This document shows, one piece after another, positions 17,090-25,182 of a stretch of DNA of 39,616 bases. The DNA comes from Mesorhizobium silamurunense. GTDB lineage: Bacteria > Pseudomonadota > Alphaproteobacteria > Rhizobiales > Rhizobiaceae. The stretch is taken from assembly GCF_014843825.1 (NCBI RefSeq), contig NZ_JHQR01000020.1, positions 1 through 39,616 on the forward strand. The letters run 5' to 3'. The notes under the pieces are model-generated. The model was not told the DNA's origin. It made no database searches and saw only the letters and a program-made list of their open reading frames with translations. The first letter of the stretch is position 1, and each line of letters begins with the position of its first letter. The translations under genes and the position numbers were made by a program.

Positions 17090-18681
17090 CAGAGCGACTC
17101 CAGGAATTTGATCAGCGCAGCGCGGTTCGCGGCATCGGCGGCGGCAAAACGGTCGCGCGCCTTCCGGCCCTCGCCGCCATGCCAGAGGATCGCCTCTTCG
17201 AGCGTGCGCGCGCGCCCGTCATGCAGATAGAAACCGTTGCCGTTGACCGTCGCGGTCAGGCCAATGCCCCAGAGCGGCGGGGTACGCCATTCGCTGCCGC
17301 TCGCTTCCCCAACACGCTGCCCGTCGGCGACGCCTTCGCCCATGTCGTGCAGCAGGAAATCGGAATAGGGCCAGATCAGCTGGAAGGCCTGCGCCTTGTT
17401 GGGCGTGCCGCGCAGGGTGACGAATTTCGGCATGTGGCAGGAAATGCAGCCCATCTCATAAAATTGCTTCTTGCCGGCAAGGACCTCCGGCTTGCCGAGA
17501 TCACGCCGCGCCGGCACGGCAAGGTTCTGCGAATAGAAGGTGACGAGATCCATGACCGGGGGCGGCGCTTCCGTCGTGCCCAGGCGCTGCTGCACGCCAT
17601 TCGGCAGGGCAAGGCAATCCTTCTCAGCCAAGGTGCAGTCGCCCCAATGTCGCGGCACCTCCGGCGTCGAGATGCCGATGTCTCCGGCAAAGGCGTCGGC
17701 CGCCTGCTGGCGGATCGATGCGGCCTGCGCCTTCCAGCTGAAGCGGCCCAAGGTGATCTCGCCGCCATTGCGAACGATGTTCGGCCGGCCGGAGATGCCG
17801 TCGCCATCGCGGTCGTCCGGATCGGCATTTGCCAAGATGTCGGCAGGCGCAATCTGCTCGATCAGGCCGAGGCCGATCATCGGCGGCGTCAGGCGCGGCG
17901 ACAAAGTCGTGCGTGGATCGAGCGGGCCATAGGCCAGGTCTTGGATCGAGTAGCTGGGTTTGCGCAGCGAAACGACCGCACCGTCACCCAGCACAACCTT
18001 CTCTTCCGTATAGTCGACACGCATGCGGCCCTCGCCCTTGAGGCCTGGAACCGCGAGTTCCTGCAGTTGCGAGCCGTAAACCGGATCGGGAAGGTTCAGC
18101 ACCTTGTGATCAGCAAGCGCGGCCTTCTCCTCCGCGTTGCTTGCGTCGCGCGCGAGCCGCAGGAACATCGACGTGGAGCTTGTGCCACCTTCCGGCGGGT
18201 GGCCGCGGCCATCCTTCAGGTGGCAATTCTGGCAGGCGCGTTCGTTGAACAGCGGGCCGAGCCCGTCGGAGGCCTGCGTCGACGACGGCGACGACACCCA
18301 GTTCTTGCGGAAAAGCGCGTTGCCGAGCTTGAAGGTCCCCTCCTCCTCGAAAGTGATGTTGGCGGAAGACTGCGAGAAGGCGTCGCGGTTGACGTCCTTC
18401 TCCGACGTGCCGGCGCCGCCCTGCATCAATTCGAACGGCTCGGGCTTGGAGAAATCCGTGGTCGGCCTGGTGACGGCCAGCACCCGCGCCTGATCCTTCA
18501 GCGTCAGATCGGTGCGGCTGGCGGCGGGGCCCGGCTCGCCGGCCGTGGCAGAAGCAGAAAGCGTGACCGCCAGCAAAAGCGAACCCGCGCGACAATTCGG
18601 GTATCGCGGATTGTTCTGAAGCGGCAGGCCACCATCTCGGGCCCGCCGCAAGCGGCGCAAGAAATCTACGGCGCGCCGCAT
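17089..18681 (-). CDS. Di-haem oxidoreductase-like protein, DUF1111 (COG3488)
   Basis: 530 aa. Two c-type haem-binding motifs are present: CQNCH (150-154) and CISCH (412-416). DPDDRDGDGISGRPN (287-301) looks like a calcium-binding loop. A hydrophobic stretch with an Ala-rich end (33-47) is the likely export signal, after an unusually long basic N-terminus, so the true start could lie inside. COG3488 proteins resemble di-haem cytochrome c peroxidases and are called 'thiol oxidoreductases' without direct proof. In this operon a periplasmic redox partner could oxidise or reduce iron handled by the two imelysins. bfr ends 12 bp upstream. Confidence 0.92.
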   Translation of the reverse strand: MRRAVDFLRRLRRARDGGLPLQNNPRYPNCRAGSLLLAVTLSASATAGEPGPAASRTDLTLKDQARVLAVTRPTTDFSKPEPFELMQGGAGTSEKDVNRDAFSQSSANITFEEEGTFKLGNALFRKNWVSSPSSTQASDGLGPLFNERACQNCHLKDGRGHPPEGGTSSTSMFLRLARDASNAEEKAALADHKVLNLPDPVYGSQLQELAVPGLKGEGRMRVDYTEEKVVLGDGAVVSLRKPSYSIQDLAYGPLDPRTTLSPRLTPPMIGLGLIEQIAPADILANADPDDRDGDGISGRPNIVRNGGEITLGRFSWKAQAASIRQQAADAFAGDIGISTPEVPRHWGDCTLAEKDCLALPNGVQQRLGTTEAPPPVMDLVTFYSQNLAVPARRDLGKPEVLAGKKQFYEMGCISCHMPKFVTLRGTPNKAQAFQLIWPYSDFLLHDMGEGVADGQRVGEASGSEWRTPPLWGIGLTATVNGNGFYLHDGRARTLEEAILWHGGEGRKARDRFAAADAANRAALIKFLESL

Positions 18682-18693
18682 TCCCGCATGTCC

Positions 18694-19179
18694 TTATTCC
18701 GCCTCGTTGGCCGAGTCGGCGTTGAGCTGGCCGTATTTTTCCTCGCCGATCGAGGCGAGCAGGTCGAGCTGCGTCTCCAGGAAGTCGATATGGCCTTCCT
18801 CGTCTGCCAGCAAATCCTCAAACAGCTTCATCGACACGTAGTCGCCCGCCTCATGACAGATCTCGCGCGAGCGCTTGTAGGACGTGCGCGCGTCATATTC
18901 GCCGGCGAGGTCGGATTCGAGCACTTCCTTCACGTTCTGGCCGATGCGCAGCGGTGCGACGGATTGCAGGTTCGGATGTCCTTCGAGGAAGATGATGCGG
19001 CCCACCAGCCGGTCGGCGTGATGCATTTCCTCGATCGATTCCGCCCGCTCCTTCTTTGCCAGCCTGGTGTAGCCCCAATCCTCGAGCAGACGATAGTGGA
19101 CCCAGTACTGGTTGACGGCTCCGAGCTCCAGAAACAGGGCTTCGTTAAGCCGCTCGATGATCTGCGGTTCGCCTTTCAT
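18694..19179 (-). CDS. bfr: Bacterioferritin
   Basis: 161 aa. All ferroxidase ligands are at the canonical positions: Glu18, Glu51, His54, Glu94, Glu127 and His130; the haem-ligand methionine is Met52. The protein therefore should both oxidise and store iron and bind haem between subunits. The start (ATG 19179) lies inside the end of bfd, with 35 bp of overlap in another frame. It stands between bfd and the DUF1111 gene, so storage is co-transcribed with periplasmic iron genes. Control by the Irr box at 21093-21113 is likely if the transcript starts above irpA. Confidence 0.98.
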   Translation of the reverse strand: MKGEPQIIERLNEALFLELGAVNQYWVHYRLLEDWGYTRLAKKERAESIEEMHHADRLVGRIIFLEGHPNLQSVAPLRIGQNVKEVLESDLAGEYDARTSYKRSREICHEAGDYVSMKLFEDLLADEEGHIDFLETQLDLLASIGEEKYGQLNADSANEAE

Positions 19180-19456
19180 GGAATCTGCTCCCGTATTGGA
19201 CGCGCAAGCCTCTTACGCGATCCAGGTGTGAAACGATGTCCGCGCCGCTCCCCTCTGAACGGGCGTGGTAGTTCTCGGTGACCCGAATGATCGTTTCCAC
19301 CACATTTGGGAAGCAGCCGCAACAGCGGCCGCGCTTGCGCATGGCATGATAGACCTTGGCCGGCACAATAAGCTGCCAGGGATCTTCATCCAGCAGACCG
19401 ATGATCGTCTGCTCGATCTCCTTTTCGGTGATGATGTTGCAATGGCAGATCAGCAT
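19145..19456 (-). CDS. bfd: Bacterioferritin-associated ferredoxin
   Basis: 103 aa. The [2Fe-2S] ligands are the Cys-x-Cys at the N-terminus (LICHCN, Cys4 and Cys6) and the GRCCGCF segment near 43-49. Bfd docks on bacterioferritin and passes electrons that release stored iron. The E. coli protein has 64 residues; here the core ends near residue 65 and about 35 further residues ([20 protein letters not shown] onward) follow, with the last part encoded in the overlap with bfr. The tail could be genuine or simply a relic of frame overlap. Confidence 0.95.
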   Translation of the reverse strand: MLICHCNIITEKEIEQTIIGLLDEDPWQLIVPAKVYHAMRKRGRCCGCFPNVVETIIRVTENYHARSEGSGADIVSHLDRVRGLRVQYGSRFHERRTADHRAA

Positions 19457-19472
19457 TTACTTGCTCTGGCTG

Positions 19473-19493
19473 ACGGCGCCATTCCGGCGCCGT
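19473..19493 (-). other. Hairpin between irpA and bfd
   Basis: A perfect eight-pair stem, ACGGCGCC (19473-19480) with GGCGCCGT (19486-19493), and a five-base loop, 24 bases after the irpA stop and 16 before the bfd ATG. No T-run follows on the minus strand. It could stabilise the irpA portion of the mRNA or act as a partial terminator or processing site. Confidence 0.55.
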
Positions 19494-19517
19494 TTGGCTG
19501 TTACTGGCCCGACAATC

Positions 19518-20834
19518 TTACTTGAACACCTTGTCCGGCGCATCGAGGCTGTCGGAGCCCTCGAAGGCGATGACGTTGAGTTTGAGCGAACCGACGGCGC
19601 GCTCGATCGACTTGGTCTGATCGATCAGCGCATCGATCGCCGCCTGCACCGTGGCGTTGCCTTCCGTGTTGCCCTCGGCGATGTGCTGGTCATAGGCCTC
19701 GCCAGCCAGCGCGCGCGCCTTGATGGCTTCCATCTTGGCGACCGTCACGTCGAGCTTGTCAGACAATTGCTTGGCGATCGCCGGATCGGCAGCCTTCACC
19801 ATATCCGACACCGACGGGCCGGAAACCACGGTGCCGTCTAGACGCGTATAGCTGGCTTGATAGGCGGCGCGGATGCCGACCGCGTCATAGAGATGCGAGT
19901 TGTAGGTGTTGTCGGAGAAGCAGTCGTGCTCCTCCTCCGGATCGTGCAGCAGCAGGCCGAGCTTCATGCGCTCGCCGGCCAACTCGCCATAAGAGAGCGA
20001 GCCCATGCCGGTGAAGATGGTGGAAATGCCGGCGTTCGGCTCGCCGTCGGTAAGGTTCTTACGCGCCGCGCCGTCGTCCTTCCAGTTGTCGACCATCTCC
20101 CGCAGGTCGGACACCAGAAGGTCGCTCGCCGACTTCAGATACTCGGCGCGGCGGTCGCAGTTGCCGCCGGTGCAATTCTTGAGATCGTAGTCGGTGTAAG
20201 GCCGCTCGCCGGCGCCGGGACCGGTGCCGTGCAGGTCCTGGCCCCAGAGCAGGAACTCGATGGCGTGATAACCGGTCGCGACATTGGCCTCGACGCCGCC
20301 GGCTTCCTGCAGCGTGCCGGAGAGGAATTCGGGCGTCAGCTTCGAGGCGTCGACCTTCTCGCCATTGATCTCGATTTCCTTGTTGGCGATGACATTGGCC
20401 GTATAGAGCGAGTTTTCGTCCGACTCGGTGCCGTAGCTCTTGGCGACATAGTCGATCAGGCCTTCGTCCAGCGGCCAGGAATTCACCTTGCCTTCCCAGT
20501 CGTCGACGATCTTGTTGCCGAAGCGATAGACCTCGGTCTGCTGGTAGGGAATGCGAGCGGCCTTCCAGGCATCGCGGGCGGCGTCGAGCGTCTCGGCCGA
20601 AGGCTTGGCGATGAGCGCGTCGACGGCCTTGTCGAGCGCCTGCGCGGTGGTCAGCGAATCCTCATACTTTGCCAGCGCGATGTCGGCGTAGGTCTTGATC
20701 ACCGCCTTCGCGTCGGTTTCGGCTTTTGCCGGCAGCACGAACACGGCGGCCGTCAACGCCGCGGTGGCGCCGATCGCGGCAAGCCTGCTGCCCCAACGTG
20801 GCGTAATAAGTCGCGGCGAAATTATCGCTTTCAT
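19518..20834 (-). CDS. irpA: Imelysin-family iron-regulated protein (COG3487, IrpA type)
   Basis: 438 aa from ATG 20834. An ATG three codons upstream directly touches the GAGGAG ribosome-binding site, so the inner ATG with nine-base spacing fits better. A Sec signal covers residues 1-38 (hydrophobic GATAALTAAVFVLPAKA). The hallmark GxHxxE motif is GYHAIE at 188-193. WPLDEGLIDYV (120-130) and YRFGNKIVDDWEG (103-115) are also family segments. IrpA/imelysin proteins are exported and induced by low iron in several bacteria; peptidase activity (M75) is disputed, and iron binding by the GxHxxE site is the current view. It is the first gene of the iron operon, about 260 bp below the Irr box. Confidence 0.93.
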   Translation of the reverse strand: MKAIISPRLITPRWGSRLAAIGATAALTAAVFVLPAKAETDAKAVIKTYADIALAKYEDSLTTAQALDKAVDALIAKPSAETLDAARDAWKAARIPYQQTEVYRFGNKIVDDWEGKVNSWPLDEGLIDYVAKSYGTESDENSLYTANVIANKEIEINGEKVDASKLTPEFLSGTLQEAGGVEANVATGYHAIEFLLWGQDLHGTGPGAGERPYTDYDLKNCTGGNCDRRAEYLKSASDLLVSDLREMVDNWKDDGAARKNLTDGEPNAGISTIFTGMGSLSYGELAGERMKLGLLLHDPEEEHDCFSDNTYNSHLYDAVGIRAAYQASYTRLDGTVVSGPSVSDMVKAADPAIAKQLSDKLDVTVAKMEAIKARALAGEAYDQHIAEGNTEGNATVQAAIDALIDQTKSIERAVGSLKLNVIAFEGSDSLDAPDKVFK

Positions 20835-21265
20835 CAATCCCATCTCCTCAGAAATTCAATGACATAGGCATGCGGCCGCAGGCGCGCGACGCCAGCGCAG
20901 GCACGAATGACCGGAAAAGGCAAGGTTGCCGCGCAATGGCGCGACCAATCAGCAAAAGACACCGAAATGCCTCCAATCGAAAGGGTTCAAGGCCCAGACA
21001 TCAAAGGAATGCGCCGGGAGCGCAGCCCTCCATAAAGCGGCGGAGAGGTCGGAAGTCAACTGGTGAAGCAGAGAAAATTCAATTGAAACAACAGTTTAGA
21101 ATTATTCTAAACTACAATTATCAACTTTAAGCCCGGCGGCGCTGCCCAACATCCGGATTGACAGGCGGCCATTCTGGGTGCGACCCGGACCAGGGCTCTT
21201 GCGGCGGCGCCAGACAATCGCCACCTGGCGGAAGATCCTAGATTCGAAAGCGAAAAAGGACTGCG
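20835..21265. other. Divergent intergenic region between irpA and the flavoprotein
   Basis: No convincing gene is present in these 431 bp. It holds the Irr box at 21093-21113 in an AT-rich island (about 21070-21130), beside a ten-base palindrome TTCAATTGAA (21078-21087). On the minus strand TTGATA (21127-21122), 17 bases and TTCTAA would place an irpA promoter over the box, giving a leader near 240 nt. TTGACA at about 21158 on the plus strand has no good -10 behind it. The irpA leader portion (20850-21060) shows no clear fold that I can support. Confidence 0.6.
21093..21113. promoter_or_regulatory. Irr box (iron control element) upstream of the iron operon
   Basis: Perfect 21-base palindrome: AGTTTAGAA (21093-21101), TTA, TTCTAAACT (21105-21113). 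This matches the Irr-box/ICE core TTTAGAA-N3-TTCTAAA known from rhizobia, where the haem-responsive Fur-family regulator Irr represses or activates iron-storage and iron-using genes. It is the only copy I see in the window. Confidence 0.85.
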
Positions 21266-22519
21266 ATGAAGAACGGGGTGGTCATTGTCGGTGCGGGTCA
21301 TGCCGGCGTCCAGGCGGCCGCAAGTCTGCGCGAGGAAGGCTATGACGGACCGGTCATCCTGATCGGCGACGAAAACGAACTGCCCTATCACAAGCCGCCG
21401 CTGTCCAAGACCTTCATCAAGGATGCCGAGGCGAAGCCTCAGCCCCTGCGCGGCGAAGCCTTCTATTCCGGCAATGCCATCCATTACCGGCCGGGCGTGC
21501 GCATCGACAGCATCGATGCCGGCGCGCACAGGCTGGCAGTCGCTGGCGGCGGCGCAATTCCCTTCGACCGGCTGGTGCTCGCGACCGGCTCGCGGCCGCG
21601 CCTTCTCAAGCTCGAGGGCGTGGAACTCGCCGGCGTGGTATCGCTGCGTTCGCTGGCCGACGCGCGGCTGATCCGCGAGTTGAGCGCGCAAAGCGAAGAC
21701 GTGGTCATTCTCGGCGGCGGATTCATCGGCCTCGAGATCGCGGCGACGCTCAGGGCGGCCGGCCGCAAGGTCACCGTCGTCGAGGCCGTCGACCGGCTGC
21801 TCGGCCGCGCGGTGGCGCCGGTGATCGCAAGCCATGTGCGGCAACGCCTCGAGGCGATGGGCGTGCGCATTCTGACCGGCACCACCATCGCCAAGCTCGA
21901 CGGCGAAGGCGGCCGCGTCTCTACCGCCGTCACCTCGAGTGGCGAACACCTGCCGGCGCAAATACTGATCATCGGCATCGGCGTCGTGCCCAATGTCGAA
22001 TTGGCGGAAGCCGCCGGCATCGCTATTGCCAACGGCATCCGCGTCGACCAGCATATGCAGAGCTCAATCCCGGAAATCCTCGCCGTCGGCGATGCCGCCT
22101 CCTACCGGCACTGGTTCACCGGCGGCGACGTGCGGCTGGAATCGGTACAGAACGCCACCGACCAGGCGCGGCTTGCCGCGCGCACCATCCTCGGCCACAC
22201 GGAGCCCTTCTCGGCCGTGCCGTGGTTCTGGTCGGATATCGGCGACATGAAGCTGCAGATGGTCGGCCTGACGCAAGGCGGCGACAGCCATGTCGTGCTG
22301 GGCGAGCCGGCCGAGAACAAGTTCTCCATCTACCACTATGCGGGCAACCGGCTGCTCGGCATCGAATCCGTCAACCGTCCGGCCGACCACATGCTTGGCC
22401 GCAAGATGCTCGGCGCCGGCTTCTCGCCAGCGCCGCAGACCGTTGCGGCAGGTCCGGATGCGCTGAAGGCTGCGCTCGCCGCCTTCAGCCAGGACGAGCC
22501 CGCGAGGGCGACGGGCTAG
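21266..22519 (+). CDS. FAD-dependent ferredoxin reductase-like protein (putidaredoxin reductase type)
   Basis: 417 aa. The N-terminal FAD Rossmann motif is GAGHAG (9-14). The second dinucleotide motif (NADH) is GGGFIGLE near 151-158, followed by KVTVVEA with an acidic residue that favours NADH over NADPH. The FAD-binding VGDAA segment is around 275, and the C-terminal reductase domain has the WFWSDIGDMKLQMVGL signature (about 320-335) of BphA4, rhodocoxin and putidaredoxin reductases. These enzymes reduce [2Fe-2S] ferredoxins. The gene is divergent from irpA-bfd-bfr across the Irr-box region, so a role in reducing Bfd, or another ferredoxin, is plausible. No oxygenase or P450 gene is near. 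It converges with gabT, with six bases between the stops. Confidence 0.9.
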   Translation: MKNGVVIVGAGHAGVQAAASLREEGYDGPVILIGDENELPYHKPPLSKTFIKDAEAKPQPLRGEAFYSGNAIHYRPGVRIDSIDAGAHRLAVAGGGAIPFDRLVLATGSRPRLLKLEGVELAGVVSLRSLADARLIRELSAQSEDVVILGGGFIGLEIAATLRAAGRKVTVVEAVDRLLGRAVAPVIASHVRQRLEAMGVRILTGTTIAKLDGEGGRVSTAVTSSGEHLPAQILIIGIGVVPNVELAEAAGIAIANGIRVDQHMQSSIPEILAVGDAASYRHWFTGGDVRLESVQNATDQARLAARTILGHTEPFSAVPWFWSDIGDMKLQMVGLTQGGDSHVVLGEPAENKFSIYHYAGNRLLGIESVNRPADHMLGRKMLGAGFSPAPQTVAAGPDALKAALAAFSQDEPARATG

Positions 22520-22525
22520 ACTAAA

Positions 22526-23803
22526 TCAAGCCGCGCGGACTTCGCGGATCGAGCTCTCCAGGATGTCCAGCGCCTCGGTCATGACGCCGTCCTGGATGGT
22601 GATCGGCGACAGGAAGCGGATGACGTTGCCGTAGACGCCGCAGGTGAGCAGGATGAGGCCCTTGTCGAGCGCCTTCAGCCGCACCGCATTGGCGAATTCG
22701 GCCGACGGCAGGCCCTTCTTCACATCGTTGAACTCGACCGCGTTCATGAAGCCCGGGCCGCGGATATCGACGATTTCCGGCACATCCTCCCGGATCGATT
22801 CCAGCCGCTGCTTCAGCCTGGCGCCTAGCGCATTGGCGCGGTCGCAGAGCTTTTCCTCCTCGATGACATCGAGCACGGCGTGCGCCGCGGCGACGCCGAT
22901 CGGGCTGCCGCCATAGGTGCCGCCGAGACCGCCAGGGCCGGGCGCGTCCATGATCTCGGCGCGGCCGGTGACCGCCGCCAGCGGGAAACCGCCGGCGAGG
23001 CTCTTGGCCATGGTAGTGATGTCGGGCGCCACGTCATGATGCTCCATGGCGAACATTTTTCCCGTGCGGGCAAAGCCGGTCTGCACTTCGTCGGCGACGA
23101 GCAGGATGCCGTGCTGGTCGCAGATCTTGCGCAGTGCTGCCATGAAATCGCGCGGCGCCTCGTAGAAGCCGCCCTCGCCCTGCACCGGCTCGACGATGAT
23201 GGCCGCGACCCGGGCCGGATCAACATCGGCCTTGAACAGCTTGTCCAACGCGGCAAGCGAATCTGCGACCGAAACGCCGTGCAGCGCGACCGGGAACGGC
23301 GCGTGGAAGACGTCGGCCGGCATGGCGCCGAAGCCGACCTTGTAGGGCACGACCTTGCCGGTCAGCGCCATGCCCATGAAGGTGCGGCCATGGAAGCCAC
23401 CGGAAAAGGCAATGACCGCCTGGCGGCCGGTGGCGTTGCGGGCGATCTTGATCGCGTTCTCGACCGCCTCGGCGCCGGTGGTGACGAAGACGGTCTTCTT
23501 GTCGAACTTGCCGGGCAGCATGCCGTTCAGGCGCTCGGCCAGCCGCACATAGCTTTCATAGGGCACTACCTGATGGCAGGTGTGGGTGAAGCGGTCGAGC
23601 TGCGCCTTGACCGCCTCGATGACCTTGGGATGGCGGTGGCCGGTGTTGACGACCGCAATGCCTGACGAGAAGTCGATATAACGGCGGCCTTCGACGTCCC
23701 AGATTTCCGAATTTTCGGCGCGATCGGCGTAGATCTGCGTGGTCATGCCGACGCCGCGCGAGATCGACTGGTTCTTGCGTTCGGAAATGGCTGAATTCTT
23801 CAT
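22526..23803 (-). CDS. gabT: 4-aminobutyrate aminotransferase
   Basis: 425 aa, class-III PLP aminotransferase. The start at 23803 (MKNSAISERKNQSISRGVG) is preceded by GAGGGA; an ATG four codons upstream overlaps that site. Visible motifs: GAEAVENAIKIAR near 110-122 (PLP phosphate binding), LVADEVQTGFARTG (235-248, with Asp238), and the PLP lysine Lys267 in TTMAKSLAGGFPL. GVGMTTQIYADRAE near the N-terminus is typical of rhizobial GabT. It converts GABA and 2-oxoglutarate to succinic semialdehyde and glutamate, relevant to the GABA shunt and nodule metabolism. gabD is not adjacent. Other omega-aminotransferases of this class cannot be excluded. Confidence 0.92.
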   Translation of the reverse strand: MKNSAISERKNQSISRGVGMTTQIYADRAENSEIWDVEGRRYIDFSSGIAVVNTGHRHPKVIEAVKAQLDRFTHTCHQVVPYESYVRLAERLNGMLPGKFDKKTVFVTTGAEAVENAIKIARNATGRQAVIAFSGGFHGRTFMGMALTGKVVPYKVGFGAMPADVFHAPFPVALHGVSVADSLAALDKLFKADVDPARVAAIIVEPVQGEGGFYEAPRDFMAALRKICDQHGILLVADEVQTGFARTGKMFAMEHHDVAPDITTMAKSLAGGFPLAAVTGRAEIMDAPGPGGLGGTYGGSPIGVAAAHAVLDVIEEEKLCDRANALGARLKQRLESIREDVPEIVDIRGPGFMNAVEFNDVKKGLPSAEFANAVRLKALDKGLILLTCGVYGNVIRFLSPITIQDGVMTEALDILESSIREVRAA

Positions 23804-23886
23804 CTCGTCCCTCATCGGGCAGGCGCGCCCGTTTCGTTGATGAGCTGTTCTCGCCTTATTTCACGTTTTCCTCAAGTTGGCACCAT

Positions 23887-23904
23887 GGCCCAGTCGATTG
23901 GGCC
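23887..23904. promoter_or_regulatory. 18-base palindrome in the gabT/efflux divergent region
   Basis: GGCCCA (23887-23892) and TGGGCC (23899-23904) flank a GTCGAT centre, so all pairs but one match. It sits 84 bp before gabT and about 140 bp before the first adaptor ATG. The size is right for a dimeric regulator such as TetR, but no regulator gene is adjacent. GGCCTGC (23901-23907) also has an inverted partner at 23934-23940. Confidence 0.35.
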
Positions 23905-24045
23905 TGCCTCAGGGTAGAAATCCATCTTAACCAGCAGGCCGATCGTCAGGCAGAAACAGTTTCCTTTTCCCGGCGATCGATTATCCTCGCTGTTATCCGC
24001 GACGTGCCGCCGTCAGGAATGGCATATGCGGAACCGAGGGGAACC

Positions 24046-25182
24046 ATGAGCAGGATCGCGACATCGTCCGCCTTGCCGTCATCACCACCCCGCCCTTCGT
24101 CTCGTCCATACATCTTTTTGTTGCTCGCCTGCGCCGCCGCTACGCTTTTGGCCGCCGGCTGCCAGAAGCAGCAGGCCGCGGAAAAGAGGCTGCCAGTCAT
24201 GGTGACGACGCAGACCGTGGCCCTTGCGAACTATGCGCCAAGGACCTCGCTTACCGGCGTGATCGCGGCCCGCACGCTCAACAATCTGTCGTTCCGCGTC
24301 GGCGGGCGCGTCGCTGAGCGGCTCGTCGAGGTCGGCCAGCATGTCGACCAGGGCACGGTGCTGGCCCGCGTCGATCCGCAGGAGCAGGAATCCGACCTGC
24401 GCTCGGCGCAGGCCGATCTCGACGCGACGCAGGCGCAGCTTACCCAGGCCACGGCCACCTACCAGCGGCAAAAGACGCTGCTTTCGCAGGGCTTTACCAC
24501 CAGGCGCGACTTCGACAGCGCCGACCAGACGATGAAAGTCGCGCAAGGCAGCGTCGACGCCGCGCAAAGCGCTTTGGCCAACGCCAAGGAAAACCTGTCC
24601 TATACCGAGCTCAAGGCGGGTGCGGCCGGCGTGATCACCGCGCGCCAGGTGGAAGCCGGACAGGTGGTGCAGGCGGCGCAGACCGTGTTCACTATCGCCG
24701 AGGACGGCGACCGCGACGCGGTGTTCAATGTGCATGAGACGCTCGTTGCCCAGACGCCTTCGGCGCCGGCGGTGACGATCACGCTGCTTTCCGACCCGCA
24801 GGTCAAGGCGATGGGCAAAGTGCGCGAGACTTCGCCGGCGGTCGACACCGCGTCGGGATCGATCCGGGTCAAGGTCGGCATACCCGATACGCCCGCCGGC
24901 ATGCCGCTCGGCGCCGCCGTGATCGGCACCGTCAGCGCCAAGGCGGTGAAGGCCGTGCTGTTGCCCTGGCAGGCGCTGACGTCCACCGCCGGCAAGCCAG
25001 CGGTGTGGGTCGTCGATCCGTCGACCAAGGCGGTGGCGACGACGCCGATCGAGGTGCTTGCCTTCGATTCCGGGGTGGTCGTCGTCGACAGGGGGCTGGA
25101 GGTCGGTCAGAGCGTCGTCACCGCCGGCGGACAGCTGCTCAGCCCGGGACAGACGATCGAGATAGCGGGGGCGGGCCAATGA
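24046..25182 (+). CDS. RND efflux periplasmic adaptor (membrane fusion lipoprotein), first of two
   Basis: 378 aa from ATG 24046, with GAGGGG at good spacing; ATGs further up lack this. A lipoprotein signal peptide ends in the lipobox LAAGC (Cys39). After it come a barrel-lipoyl segment (VGGRVAERLVEVGQHVDQGTVLARVDP), an alpha-helical hairpin (about 115-180) and beta-barrel domains (to about 370), the usual HlyD/AcrA order. The adaptor links the inner-membrane pump to an outer-membrane channel. Its TGA overlaps the next gene's ATG (ATGA), so the two adaptors are coupled. No channel gene lies in the operon. Confidence 0.95.
   Translation: MSRIATSSALPSSPPRPSSRPYIFLLLACAAATLLAAGCQKQQAAEKRLPVMVTTQTVALANYAPRTSLTGVIAARTLNNLSFRVGGRVAERLVEVGQHVDQGTVLARVDPQEQESDLRSAQADLDATQAQLTQATATYQRQKTLLSQGFTTRRDFDSADQTMKVAQGSVDAAQSALANAKENLSYTELKAGAAGVITARQVEAGQVVQAAQTVFTIAEDGDRDAVFNVHETLVAQTPSAPAVTITLLSDPQVKAMGKVRETSPAVDTASGSIRVKVGIPDTPAGMPLGAAVIGTVSAKAVKAVLLPWQALTSTAGKPAVWVVDPSTKAVATTPIEVLAFDSGVVVVDRGLEVGQSVVTAGGQLLSPGQTIEIAGAGQ

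Noticed and set aside
17035..19281. 748-codon plus-strand frame opposite DUF1111 and bfr
   Set aside because: Covers genes with intact haem and ferroxidase motifs on the other strand; composition is that of a shadow.
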